Assembly (NCBI RefSeq): GCF_018499875.1
Contig: NZ_JAHBAY010000003.1
Location: 496,001-560,000 of the forward strand
Direction: 5' to 3'
DNA length: 64,000 nucleotides
Origin: Kineosporia corallincola
Lineage (GTDB): Bacteria > Actinomycetota > Actinomycetes > Actinomycetales > Kineosporiaceae
This document shows, in pieces, positions 1 through 8,073 of this stretch. Position 1 is the stretch's first letter. Each line of letters begins with the position of its first letter. Both the position numbers and the translations under genes were made by a program. The notes beneath the pieces are model-generated. The model searched no databases, was not told the origin of the DNA, and worked only from the letters and a program-made list of their open reading frames with translations.

Positions 1-1
1 C

Positions 2-505
2 CCGATGCTGTTCATGGGCGAGGAGTGGGGCGCCCGCACGCCCTGGCAGTTCTTCACCGCCTTCGAGAACCCGGAACTGGCCGAGGCGGTGCGCAAGGGC
101 CGCCGGGCGGAGTTCGGCTCGCACGGCTGGGCGCCCGAGGAGGTGCCCGACCCGCAGGCCCTCTCCACCCGTGACGACTCGGTGCTGAACTGGGCCGAGC
201 CGGAGCAGGAGGCGCACGCGGCCATGCTCACCTGGTACCGCGACCTGATCGCGTTGCGGTCCGCCTCGCCCGACCTGCTCGACGACTCGTTCGACTCTGT
301 CTCGGTGCAGTACGGCGACGCCTGGATCGCCATGCGCCGCGGCTCCTTCACCACCGTGCTGAACATCGGCGCCGAGCCCGCGCGGGTCCCGGTCCCGGCG
401 GGTTCGGCGGCGCGGCTCACCTGGGGTTCGGTGGTGCTTGACGACGACGAGGAGACCGCGCTGGTGTCACCGGACTCGGTCGCGGTGTTGCAGGTGCGCG
501 ACTGA
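2..505 (+). CDS. treZ: Malto-oligosyltrehalose trehalohydrolase, C-terminal part (5' end outside window)
   Basis: The frame is open from the window edge, so only about 168 C-terminal residues of a roughly 580-residue enzyme are present. TreZ is a GH13 enzyme that releases trehalose from maltooligosyl-trehalose made by TreY. The family-typical stretch FMGEEWGARTPWQFF lies at the very start, followed by the HGW and VPDPQ motifs and a beta-sandwich C-terminal domain. The ATG at base 5 is internal to the protein and not a start. The gene ends 11 bases before the converging aldolase gene, so no separate terminator fits between them. Recognition rests on memory of the family. Confidence 0.88.
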   Translation, partial: PMLFMGEEWGARTPWQFFTAFENPELAEAVRKGRRAEFGSHGWAPEEVPDPQALSTRDDSVLNWAEPEQEAHAAMLTWYRDLIALRSASPDLLDDSFDSVSVQYGDAWIAMRRGSFTTVLNIGAEPARVPVPAGSAARLTWGSVVLDDDEETALVSPDSVAVLQVRD

Positions 506-516
506 GGAGAACCCGG

Positions 517-1332
517 TCAGGCCAGCAGGCGTAGCAGCCTCTCCACCTCGCCGGCCACCGCCTGACGACCGGCAGCCACGTACTTCCGTGGGTCCACGAG
601 CTGCTCGTCGTCTGCCAGCCTGCTCCGGATCGCCCGGGTGAACAGGCCGTTCAGGTGTGTGGAGATGTTCACCTTGACCAGGCCGGCGGCCACCGCCCCG
701 GCCAGCTGCTCGTCCGGCACCCCGGACGATCCGTGCAGAACCAGCGGCACCGGAACGGTTTTCGCCAAGGTGGCGATCAGGTCCAGGTCGAGCACGGCGG
801 TGCGCTCGGTCATCGCGTGCGAGCTGCCCACGGCCACCGCCAGGCTGTCCACGCCGGTGGCCCGCACGAAACGGGCGGCGTCGGCCGGGTCGGTGCGCAC
901 GCCGGGGGCGTGCACACCGTCCTTGCCACCCACCTCGCCGAGCTCAGCCTCCAGATGAACCCCTGCGGCGTGGCAGTATTCGGCCATGGCGGCGGTGCGG
1001 CGGAGGTTCTCGTCGTACTCGTCGTGGGAGGCGTCGAACATGACGCTGTGCACGCCCAGGCCGACGGCCTGCCGCACCAGGTCCTCGTTCTCGGCATGGT
1101 CCAGGTGCACCACGGCCTGCACCTTGGCCGCGCGGGCGATGGCCAGCGTGCCGGCCAGGATCGGTTCCAGGGCGCCGTGGTAACGCACACAGTTCTCGCT
1201 GATCTGGAGGATCACCGGCAACCCGGCCGCCTCCGCCCCGGCGACGACGGCCTCGGCGTGTTCCAGCAGGATCACGTTGAAGGCCCCGACTCCGTGGCCG
1301 TTCTCGCGGGCCTGTTCCAGCACTGCGCTCAT
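517..1332 (-). CDS. Class II fructose/tagatose-bisphosphate aldolase (GatY/KbaY/AgaY-like)
   Basis: 271 residues, usual for zinc-dependent class II aldolases. GAFNV near the N-terminus, the HLDHA motif carrying the catalytic Asp and a zinc His, the glycine-rich LHGSSG loop with another zinc His, and the KVNIST phosphate-binding strand are all present. The enzyme cleaves a ketohexose 1,6-bisphosphate to dihydroxyacetone phosphate and glyceraldehyde 3-phosphate. It is the last gene of a five-gene minus-strand operon (SIS protein, ROK kinase, deacetylase, PfkB kinase, aldolase). That context makes tagatose 1,6-bisphosphate the likeliest substrate, although fructose bisphosphate cannot be excluded from sequence. 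Confidence 0.88.
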   Translation of the reverse strand: MSAVLEQARENGHGVGAFNVILLEHAEAVVAGAEAAGLPVILQISENCVRYHGALEPILAGTLAIARAAKVQAVVHLDHAENEDLVRQAVGLGVHSVMFDASHDEYDENLRRTAAMAEYCHAAGVHLEAELGEVGGKDGVHAPGVRTDPADAARFVRATGVDSLAVAVGSSHAMTERTAVLDLDLIATLAKTVPVPLVLHGSSGVPDEQLAGAVAAGLVKVNISTHLNGLFTRAIRSRLADDEQLVDPRKYVAAGRQAVAGEVERLLRLLA

Positions 1333-1363
1333 CCCTGATCCCTCGGTCGTTCCCTGACTCGTC

Positions 1364-2356
1364 CTACTGGCCGGACCTCAGCCGTTCCTCGAACACCCGG
1401 ACCTGGCCCGGGTCGACCTCTCCGGCCGTCGGCCGGAGCACCGCCGCCGCGCCCAGTGCCGCGGCCCGGCGCAGGCCGACGGCCGTCGGCTCACCCCGGA
1501 CCCGGGCCAGCGCCAGCCCGGCGGTGGCCGCGTCACCGGCCCCGGTCGGATTGCCGGTAACTCCCCGCACGGCAGCCTGTTCCACCACGCTGCCGTCCGG
1601 GCCGAAGGCGATCAGCCCGTCCGCCCCACGGGAGACGACGACATCGCGGGCCCCGAGACGCTGAAGCAGCGCGACGGCGTCGCGGAGCCGGGTGCCCTCG
1701 CCGGCCGAATCCTCCCGGCCCGCCGAATTTTCGCGACCCGTCGGATGCCCCAGGGCCGCCGGCGCCTCCCAGCCCGCCGCCTCGATCGCCTCCGCCGCAT
1801 TGGGTTTCAGCAGGTCGGCACCTGCCCGGGCCGCGGCCAGCAGGGCCGAGCCGGAGGTGTCGGCCAGCACCTGGGCACCGGCCTCCTGGACCGCCACCAC
1901 CAGGCGCACGATCCACCCGGGACCGATCCCGGGCGGCAGCGAGCCCGCCACCACCACGACACCGCCGGGCTCGCAGTGCCTCACCGTCGCGGCGATCAGG
2001 GCCTCTCCCTCGGCCGCCGAGAGCTCAGGGCCGGGTTCGTTGAAAAGCGTGGGATGACCGGCCGGTTCGACCACCGCCACCGTGCTGCGGGTCTCCCCGG
2101 TCACGGCGACGACCTCGCACGGCAGCTCCTCGTCGTCCATCATTGACGAGATCCACCGCCCCGGCGAACCACCCAGCGGCAGCACGGCGACCGACGGTTC
2201 GCCGAGTGCGCGCAGCACGCGCACCACGTTGAGTCCCTTGCCGCCGGGACGCCGCGACACCCCGGAAACCCTCACGCTGTCACCAGCATCGAACGGCGGA
2301 ACGTGATAGGTCACGTCCACCGCCGGATTCGGGGTGACGACGATCAGCCGAGCCAT
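1364..2356 (-). CDS. PfkB-family hexose-phosphate kinase (1-phosphofructokinase / tagatose-6-phosphate kinase type)
   Basis: 330 residues. The N-terminal TPNPAVDVTY and the PfkB signature PGGKGLNVVRVLRALG (about residues 37-52) are typical of the FruK/LacC branch. The second signature, with the catalytic GAGD, appears as NPTGAGDAATAGLALA near residue 270. Between them is an unusual low-complexity insert of about 20 residues with repeated SAGRED/SAGEG words, probably a surface loop. The start overlaps the end of the upstream deacetylase gene by 13 bases, implying translational coupling. In this operon the expected reaction is tagatose 6-phosphate to tagatose 1,6-bisphosphate. A 1-phosphofructokinase role is the main alternative. 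Confidence 0.85.
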   Translation of the reverse strand: MARLIVVTPNPAVDVTYHVPPFDAGDSVRVSGVSRRPGGKGLNVVRVLRALGEPSVAVLPLGGSPGRWISSMMDDEELPCEVVAVTGETRSTVAVVEPAGHPTLFNEPGPELSAAEGEALIAATVRHCEPGGVVVVAGSLPPGIGPGWIVRLVVAVQEAGAQVLADTSGSALLAAARAGADLLKPNAAEAIEAAGWEAPAALGHPTGRENSAGREDSAGEGTRLRDAVALLQRLGARDVVVSRGADGLIAFGPDGSVVEQAAVRGVTGNPTGAGDAATAGLALARVRGEPTAVGLRRAAALGAAAVLRPTAGEVDPGQVRVFEERLRSGQ

Positions 2357-3489
2357 ACACCTCTCCTGGCCACCCGGGACACCGCCGCGGACCCGGGGGC
2401 GAGATCCAGTTCCACCAGGTCAGCGGGCTCACCGGGCCGCAGCCCGTGCCCCCGCAGGCCGAACACGCCGGCGGCGGTCGCGCTCGACACGGCCACCACC
2501 TCGGGCAGCGGAATGTCCCGGGCGATCAGGCGACAGGCTGCCGTCATCAGCTCAGTGGTGCTGCCGGCCAGCGAGTTTCCCTCCACCAGCGTGGCCACGC
2601 CGTTGGACACCACCACCTCCGACCCGGCCAGGTCGTACGAGCCGTCGCCCAGACCGGTGGCCGACATCGCGTCGGAGACCAGCACCATCCGGCCGCCCGC
2701 CGCCCGCCTGGCCACGTCGAGCACCACGTCGCCGACATGCTCGCCGTCGGCGATCAGCTCCACGGTGACCCGGTCGTCGCTGAGCGACACCCCGACCGTG
2801 CCGGCCCGCCGGTGGTGCATCGGGGGCATCCCGTTGAACAGATGGGTCACCACCCGGGCACCGGAATCAATGGCCTTGCTGACTGTTTCGGCATCGGCGT
2901 CGGTGTGACCGACAGCGACCACCACGCCGCTGGAGACCAGCTCGTCGATCGCCTCGAAGGCGCCGGGCAGCTCCGGGGCGATGGTGACCATCCGCACCGC
3001 GCCGTCGCCGGCCGCCAGCAGATCGGCCACGTCCGCGCGGGAGGGCTCCCGCAGCAGACGCGGATTGTGCGCACCGCGCCGGGCGGGCGCCAGCCAGGGC
3101 CCTTCCAGGTGCAGCCCGGCCAGTCGCCCCTCCCGCACCAGCGGCGCGAGTTCCCGCACCCGGGAACGGGTGTCGTCGATCTCACCGGTGGCCAGGGAGG
3201 CGATCAGCGTGGTGCTGCCGGCCCGATGATGATGGTCGAGGGCGGGCTGCGGATCCACCCCGGGCGTGGCCAGGTCGATGCCCACGGCGCCGTGCACATG
3301 GGTGTCGATCGCGCCGGGCACCACCACACCAAGAATTTGGGACGGCGCCACCACCGGCTCACCGTCCCCCCGCTCCACCACCGCACCGTTCTCGACGCGC
3401 AGCCAGGCCGGGCCCTCCTGCCCGTCCGCCCCGACCAGGCGACGGATCCCGATCAGCCCGTCCAGGCGTCCTTCCGCAACCCCGCTCAT
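2344..3489 (-). CDS. N-acetylhexosamine-6-phosphate deacetylase (NagA/AgaA family)
   Basis: 381 residues, the normal length of this amidohydrolase family. Metal-site features are DTHVHG (His64, His66), LHLEGPW (Glu129), VGHTDA (His195), THLFNGM (His216) and the catalytic Asp273 in LVSDAMSATG. It removes acetate from GlcNAc-6-phosphate or GalNAc-6-phosphate. It shares an ATGA overlap with the upstream ROK kinase gene and a 13-base overlap with the downstream PfkB kinase gene, so the three are one translational unit. Because the operon encodes a SIS isomerase, a hexose-phosphate kinase and an aldolase rather than NagB, I favour the galactosamine (AgaA) role. Confidence 0.88.
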   Translation of the reverse strand: MSGVAEGRLDGLIGIRRLVGADGQEGPAWLRVENGAVVERGDGEPVVAPSQILGVVVPGAIDTHVHGAVGIDLATPGVDPQPALDHHHRAGSTTLIASLATGEIDDTRSRVRELAPLVREGRLAGLHLEGPWLAPARRGAHNPRLLREPSRADVADLLAAGDGAVRMVTIAPELPGAFEAIDELVSSGVVVAVGHTDADAETVSKAIDSGARVVTHLFNGMPPMHHRRAGTVGVSLSDDRVTVELIADGEHVGDVVLDVARRAAGGRMVLVSDAMSATGLGDGSYDLAGSEVVVSNGVATLVEGNSLAGSTTELMTAACRLIARDIPLPEVVAVSSATAAGVFGLRGHGLRPGEPADLVELDLAPGSAAVSRVARRGVWLG

Positions 3490-4484
3490 GCGCCCTGCTC
3501 CAGATCGCTCAGCTGTCCCGAACCGCTCTGTCCTGCCCTGCTCCGGCCCTGCTCGAGGCTCTGGCCCTGCTCGAGGTTCTGGCCCTGCTCGAGGTTCTGG
3601 CCCTGCTCGAGACCGAGCAGAGCGGCGCCGACGGCCGCGGCGGCGTCACCGTGCGCGGCCGCCACCAGCCGGGGAATCCGCAGCCCCGGCAGCCGCCTGC
3701 GCAGTTCCTCGTCCAGGGGGTTCATCAGCTGCCGCCCGGCCAGCGCCAGGCCGCCACCGATCACCACGACCGTGGGCCCCACGGTGGCCGACAGCGCTGC
3801 CAGGGCATCGGCCAGAGCGGTCACGGTCTCGTTCCAGACCTGTTGCGACACAGCGCTTCCGCGTGCGGCGGCGGACGCCACCTCGCGGGCGCTGGCGACC
3901 CCGGCGCGCAGGGCGGTCGCCCGGGCCGAGGCCACCTCCTCCAGCCGCCGGCCGGCGAAGTCGCCGTGGGTGATCAGCAGCTGGCCGATCTCACCGGCCC
4001 AGCCTCCGGCCACGATCGGGCGTCCGCCGACCAGAACGGCCGCGGCGATCCCGGTCCCGATCGGCACGAACGCCACCACGCCCCCGGCCCCCGCGGCAGC
4101 ACCGGTGCGGGCCTCGGCCACGCCACCGGCCCGCACGTCGTGCGACAGCGCCACCGGCACGCCGAGCCGTTCGGACAGCAGGTCGCGCATCGGCACGTCC
4201 CGCCAGCCCAGGTTGACCGAGAGCACGGCCAGGCCGCTCTCCTCGTCGACCACGCCGGGCACCGCGACCCCGACCGGAAGACCCGCGTCGCTGATCCCGG
4301 TGGTCAGGGCGTCGCGCACCTGGGCCACCGTGTCGGCCACACCCTTGCCGGTGGGGTCCGGGCTCGGGGTGGGCAGCCGGTGCACGGCCAGCACCGACCC
4401 GTCCTGCCCCAGCAGAACACCCTTGACCGAGGTGCCGCCGACATCGATGCCGATGGCTCTGGCTGTGCCGTTCATGCCATTCAT
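3486..4484 (-). CDS. ROK-family sugar kinase, probably N-acetylhexosamine kinase (AgaK/NagK-like), with repeat tail
   Basis: 332 residues. The ATP-binding motif GIDVGGTSVKG is at residues 12-22, the catalytic Asp is in SHDV near 116, and PIGTGI near 141 follows the ROK/ASKHA pattern. The zinc motif CxCGxxGCxE usual after GEIGH is absent: here it reads GEIGQ followed by THGDFAGRRLEE, with no cysteines, so this is a zinc-less ROK protein. No helix-turn-helix precedes the kinase, so it is an enzyme rather than a repressor. The C-terminus carries about four copies of a six-residue LEQGQN repeat, encoded by an 18-bp DNA repeat. Likely role: phosphorylation of imported GalNAc or GlcNAc. Confidence 0.82.
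   Translation of the reverse strand: MNGMNGTARAIGIDVGGTSVKGVLLGQDGSVLAVHRLPTPSPDPTGKGVADTVAQVRDALTTGISDAGLPVGVAVPGVVDEESGLAVLSVNLGWRDVPMRDLLSERLGVPVALSHDVRAGGVAEARTGAAAGAGGVVAFVPIGTGIAAAVLVGGRPIVAGGWAGEIGQLLITHGDFAGRRLEEVASARATALRAGVASAREVASAAARGSAVSQQVWNETVTALADALAALSATVGPTVVVIGGGLALAGRQLMNPLDEELRRRLPGLRIPRLVAAAHGDAAAAVGAALLGLEQGQNLEQGQNLEQGQSLEQGRSRAGQSGSGQLSDLEQGA
3545..3611. repeat. 18-bp minisatellite coding for the LEQGQN tail of the ROK kinase
   Basis: The 13-mer GGCCCTGCTCGAG recurs exactly at 3545, 3563, 3581 and 3599, giving an 18-bp period within the 3' end of the kinase gene. Because the unit is a multiple of three, copy-number change keeps the frame and would only alter tail length. 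A related LEQG word also ends the protein. Confidence 0.85.
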
Positions 4485-4503
4485 GCTCCCGATCGTTCCA
4501 CTC

Positions 4504-5382
4504 TCAGGAGAGAATGACCGAGCGGGTCAGCGAACGCGGGTTGTCCGGGTCCAGACCGCGCGCCTGGGCCAGGCCGATCGCGAACCGCTGAGCCACCACC
4601 AGAGCGGCCTGCGGGTCGAGGTCGTGGTGCACGAAGGTGGCGCCGGTCGCTGCCACGTCGTCGGTCAGCCCCTCCGGCACCGGGCCGAACGACCACACCA
4701 GCCGCCCCGGCTGAGCGATCGCGATCGGGCCGTGCCGGTAGTCCATGGCCGGGTACGACTCGGCCCAGAACTGCGCCGCCTCACGAGTTTTCAGACCAGC
4801 CTCGCTGGCCAGACCAATGGTCCAGCCGCGCCCGAGGAACGTCACCTGGTCGGCACCGAGCAGGTCGTCCACCGGAATCTCCAGGGCCACGCGGCCGTCG
4901 CGCACCAGGTCGTCCAGCACCGGGGCGTTGCCCAGCGAGCAGCGCAGCAGGGTGAGGGCGCTGGTGGCGAAGCGGGTCTGCACCACGGACTGCTCGTCGG
5001 CGAACGGCATGCCGACGGTGGCGTCGGCATGCCGCGCGGCGGGAGCGTCGGGCACCGCGGTGATCAGGGTGCTCGGCGTGGCGAGTTCCCGCAGCAGCTC
5101 GATGATCTCGGTGGTGGTGCCGGACCGGGAGATCGCCACCACCCGGTCGTACTCGCGGCCGGCCGGGTACTCGGAGCCGGCGAAGGCGTCGGTGACCCCG
5201 TCGCCCGCGGCCTCGCGCAGCACCGCGTAGCTGGCGGCGATGAACCAGCTGGTGCCGCAGCCGACGACCGCCACCCGCTCGCCGCGCCGCGGCAGGTCGT
5301 TGCTGACCGTATGGACGAGTTCGCCCGCCAGCTTCCATACTTCGGGCTGCGAGGCGATCTCGGCGTCGACGAAGGTGGTCAT
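4504..5382 (-). CDS. SIS-domain sugar-phosphate isomerase/deaminase (AgaS-like)
   Basis: 292 residues. The protein has two SIS modules: the first carries VVGCGTSWF and SRSGTTTE (phosphosugar-binding Ser/Thr loop), and the second carries FLGRGW and DYRHGP. These are features of the AgaS/GlmS-isomerase group, which converts an amino-sugar 6-phosphate to a ketose 6-phosphate, with deamination in the AgaS case. It is shorter than classical AgaS (about 380 residues). It is the first gene of the amino-sugar operon, with a divergent DeoR-type regulator and a palindromic operator immediately upstream. Galactosamine 6-phosphate to tagatose 6-phosphate is the inferred reaction, while glucosamine 6-phosphate is the alternative. 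Confidence 0.82.
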   Translation of the reverse strand: MTTFVDAEIASQPEVWKLAGELVHTVSNDLPRRGERVAVVGCGTSWFIAASYAVLREAAGDGVTDAFAGSEYPAGREYDRVVAISRSGTTTEIIELLRELATPSTLITAVPDAPAARHADATVGMPFADEQSVVQTRFATSALTLLRCSLGNAPVLDDLVRDGRVALEIPVDDLLGADQVTFLGRGWTIGLASEAGLKTREAAQFWAESYPAMDYRHGPIAIAQPGRLVWSFGPVPEGLTDDVAATGATFVHHDLDPQAALVVAQRFAIGLAQARGLDPDNPRSLTRSVILS

Positions 5383-5410
5383 GCCCTCTTCCAGATGGTG
5401 TGACGACTAG

Positions 5411-5441
5411 TTCTGATCGTTCTTGCGCAATACGATCAGAA
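5411..5441. promoter_or_regulatory. Palindromic operator between the amino-sugar operon and its DeoR-type regulator
   Basis: A perfect 10-bp inverted repeat, TTCTGATCGT (5411-5420) and ACGATCAGAA (5432-5441), is separated by 11 bp. Inside it sits a second, almost concentric 8-bp palindrome, TTGCGCAA (5423-5430). It lies 29 bp upstream of the SIS gene start and 62 bp upstream of the regulator start, so one bound repressor could control both directions. The link to the DeoR protein is inferred from position. Confidence 0.7.
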
Positions 5442-5503
5442 TTGAGCAGAGCGAGTCAACCCCTCGCCTGTGAGAGCATGTGCGACCGCCCGGATGGAGA
5501 GAG

Positions 5504-6295
5504 ATGACGGCCCAGCAGCGGCTCAACAAGGTTCTTGAGTTCGTCACCGAACGCGGCAACGTCTCGATCGCGGACGTCGCCGACGCGCTCGACGTGTCCG
5601 CCGCCACCGTGCGCCGCGACCTGAATCTGCTGGCGCAGCAACGGCTCGTCACCCGGACCCACGGCGGGGCCTCGGCCCTAGGCTCGGGCTACGAGCTGCC
5701 GTTGCAGTACAAACTGGTGCGCCAGGCCGACGGTAAGGCGGCGATCGCGAAGGCCGTGGCGGCGCTGGTGTCACCGGGCGACTCGGTGGGCCTGAACGGC
5801 GGCACCACGACCAGCGAGGTGGCCCGGGTGCTCGGGTCGAGCGAACGCCTGCTGGCCCGGGGCAGCACGCCGGGCATCACGATCGTCACGAACGCCCTGA
5901 ACATCGCCTACGAGCTGAGCGTGCGGGAACACGTGAAGATCGTGGTCACCGGTGGGGTGCCGCGGGCACAGTCGTACGAGCTGGTGGGCCCCCTGGTCGC
6001 GGCGTCGCTGCGGGAGTTCAGCCTCGACCTGGCCGTCCTCGGCGTCGACGGCCTGACCGGCCGCTTCGGCGCCACCACCATTCACGAGGGCGAGGCCGAG
6101 GCCAGCCGCCAGATCGCCGCCGTGGCCCGCCGGGTGGTGCTCGCCGCCGACTCGACCAAGCTGGGCCGCACCACCTTCGCCCGTATCTGCCCCCTGGAAC
6201 AGGTCGACACCCTGGTCACCGACCTGCCCCCCTCCCCCGACCTCACCGCCGACCTGGAATCCGCCGGCGTGAACATCGTGGTGGCCACCGCCTGA
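5504..6295 (+). CDS. DeoR/GlpR-family transcriptional repressor (AgaR-like)
   Basis: 263 residues from ATG 5504, which has GGAGAG just upstream. An upstream GTG at 5480 in the same frame lacks a good ribosome site. The N-terminal winged helix-turn-helix contains the DeoR signature (SIADVADALDVSAATVRRDL, about residues 21-40). The C-terminal DeoRC sensor domain has NGGTTTSEVAR, TNALNIA, TGGVPR, GVDGL and ADSTKLGR, the usual sugar-phosphate effector loops. It is transcribed divergently from the amino-sugar operon across a palindromic operator. The effector is probably a pathway phosphosugar such as GalNAc-6-P or tagatose-6-P, by analogy with AgaR; sequence alone does not show this. Confidence 0.88.
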   Translation: MTAQQRLNKVLEFVTERGNVSIADVADALDVSAATVRRDLNLLAQQRLVTRTHGGASALGSGYELPLQYKLVRQADGKAAIAKAVAALVSPGDSVGLNGGTTTSEVARVLGSSERLLARGSTPGITIVTNALNIAYELSVREHVKIVVTGGVPRAQSYELVGPLVAASLREFSLDLAVLGVDGLTGRFGATTIHEGEAEASRQIAAVARRVVLAADSTKLGRTTFARICPLEQVDTLVTDLPPSPDLTADLESAGVNIVVATA

Positions 6296-6383
6296 AACCC
6301 ACGGCGACCGGCTGATTTCCGGCCGACCACCCCCTCTGCGTCGTTCCCGGGCCCCGGCGCGGAGCGGCGGCGCTTCTGCGTTG

Positions 6384-6414
6384 TGACACCACCCTGGGCG
6401 CCTGGGTGGTGTCA
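6384..6414. terminator. Hairpin downstream of the DeoR-type gene
   Basis: Perfect 11-bp arms TGACACCACCC (6384-6394) and GGGTGGTGTCA (6404-6414) enclose a 9-base loop, 88 bp after the stop codon. There is no T-run, so it could be a terminator of the GC-only type or an operator. Confidence 0.45.
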
Positions 6415-6464
6415 AACGCCGGCACATCCCCCCGAGCTCAGACCCACCCCGCCGTCCTGCCCAG

Positions 6465-6730
6465 CCGCGCCCACGCCCCACGCCCAGCGCCCCACGCCCA
6501 GCGCCCCACGCCCAGCGCCCCACGCCTCACGCATGCCCCACGCCCCGTGCCCGCACCCAGCGCCCCGCGCCCCGGGCCCCGTGCCCAGCGCCCCACGTCT
6601 CACGCACGCCCCGCACCCCGCGCCCCGCACCCCGTGCCCCGTGCCCCGTGCCCCACGTCTCACGTCTCACGCACGCCCCGCACCCCCGCACCCCGCACCC
6701 CGTGTCAACCGCCCCACGCCCAGCGCCAAC
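6465..6730. repeat. C-rich minisatellite in the intergenic region before the Gfo/Idh gene
   Basis: This part of the 600-bp gap between the DeoR gene and the oxidoreductase gene consists almost wholly of degenerate C-rich words. Three exact copies of the 14-mer GCCCCACGCCCAGC run from 6475 to 6516, and GTGCCCC triplets sit near 6634-6655. Guanine is scarce relative to cytosine on the plus strand. Frames through it translate to proline/arginine/histidine runs with no recognisable protein. I see no gene here, and the remainder of the gap (6415-6464 and 6731-6900) shows only a plausible leader for the next gene. Confidence 0.8.
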
Positions 6731-6900
6731 CCGTCAGCGCCAACCGATCCGCGCCGTTCACGCCCTCTTGTGTTGCGTCCGCGTTACTTCTGGCCATCCG
6801 GCAGCAGAACCCCCCTAGGCGACCCGAGAATTCACCGCTACTGTCTATTCACGCTCATTCGGAGCCATGATTGGTCAAAATCGCTCAGGAGCCGCGCAGG

Positions 6901-8070
6901 ATGGTCAGCTCAGGACTCTCGGTAGCCGTTGTCGGCTGCGGCGCCCGGTCGGTGATCGGGCTGCACGTGCCCGGGGCCCGTGCCGGGTCGCGGATCACGG
7001 CCGTGGTCGACACCTCGCCGGAGGGGCGGCGCCGGGGTGCGGAGATCTTCCCCGGGGCAACGGTTCTCGAGAGCGTCGAGGCGCTGGTGCGACTCCGGCC
7101 GGACGCCGCCCTGATCACCACGCCGGACCACACGCACGCCGACATCGCCGAGCAGCTGCTGCGGGCCGGCATCGCCGTGTACCTGGAAAAGCCTCTCGCC
7201 ACAACGCTCGACGACGCCGACCGGGTGCTCCGGGCCGCCGCCGACACCGGCACCCCGCTCTACGTGGGGCACAACTTCCGGCACTCCGGCGTGGTCAAGG
7301 CCCTGCGCCGGGTGGTGGAAGGGGGCGAGATCGGCGAGGTGAAGGCCGTCTGGGTGCGGCATTTCGTCGGCAACGGCGGGGACTACTACTTCAAGGACTG
7401 GCACGCGGACCGGTCGAAGACCGGGACCCTGCTCCTCCAGAAGGCCAGTCACGACATCGACGTCGTCCACCATCTGGCCGGCGGATACACCCGTCAGGTG
7501 GTCGGGATGGGTGGCCTGGTGATGTTCGGCGGCATCACCGACCGGCGCGAGCGTCCGGGTGAGACGATGCCGGACTGGTTCTCGATGGACAACTGGCCGC
7601 CGGCGAGCCACACCGGGCTGAACCCCGTCGTCGACGTCGAAGACGTGTCGATGATGCTCATGACCCTCGACAACGGCGTGTTCGCGAGTTACCAGCAGTG
7701 CCATTTCACGCCGGACTACTGGCGCAACTACACGGTGATCGGCACCGAGGGCCGGGTCGAGAACTTCGGCGACACCGGCGGCGGCGTGGTCCGGGTCTGG
7801 AACCGCCGCCACCTCTGGCAGCCGTCCGGTGACGCCGAGTACCCGATCGAGGGCGTCACCGAGGGCCACGAGGACGCCGACCGGCTCACTATGGCCGAGT
7901 TCCTGGAGCACGTGGTCACCGGCGCCCCCACCCTGGTCTCGCCGGTCGCGGCCCGGGAGGCCGTGGCCGCCGGGGCCCTGGCCGCCGAGTCCCTCCGCCA
8001 CGGCTCCGTCCCCCAGCACGTTCCTGACCTGCCCGTCCACGTTGTCCAGCACTTCTCCCGAAAAGGCTGA
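6901..8070 (+). CDS. Gfo/Idh/MocA-family NAD(P)-dependent oxidoreductase
   Basis: 389 residues from ATG 6901, which has CAGGAG ten bases upstream; a TTG at 6871 would add ten residues. The N-terminal Rossmann fold shows VAVVGCGARS, with TTPDHTHADIA and the family hallmark EKPLATT (about residue 95-101). The C-terminal substrate domain contains the conserved KASHDIDVVHHL segment with the usual catalytic-region His/Asp. Members oxidise or reduce sugars and cyclitols. It ends three bases before the sugar-binding lipoprotein gene, so it is the first gene of an importer operon and probably processes the imported sugar or sugar acid. The specific substrate cannot be read from sequence. Confidence 0.85.
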   Translation: MVSSGLSVAVVGCGARSVIGLHVPGARAGSRITAVVDTSPEGRRRGAEIFPGATVLESVEALVRLRPDAALITTPDHTHADIAEQLLRAGIAVYLEKPLATTLDDADRVLRAAADTGTPLYVGHNFRHSGVVKALRRVVEGGEIGEVKAVWVRHFVGNGGDYYFKDWHADRSKTGTLLLQKASHDIDVVHHLAGGYTRQVVGMGGLVMFGGITDRRERPGETMPDWFSMDNWPPASHTGLNPVVDVEDVSMMLMTLDNGVFASYQQCHFTPDYWRNYTVIGTEGRVENFGDTGGGVVRVWNRRHLWQPSGDAEYPIEGVTEGHEDADRLTMAEFLEHVVTGAPTLVSPVAAREAVAAGALAAESLRHGSVPQHVPDLPVHVVQHFSRKG

Positions 8071-8073
8071 TCG

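Noticed and set aside
2446-5403. A 985-codon open frame on the plus strand across the amino-sugar operon
   Set aside because: It is antisense to five well-supported genes; high third-position GC keeps the opposite frame open. The translation is His/Gly/Arg-rich with no domain.
6383-6925. Overlapping proline/histidine-rich frames in the intergenic region
   Set aside because: They translate a C-rich minisatellite in several frames; low complexity and no ribosome site or domain.
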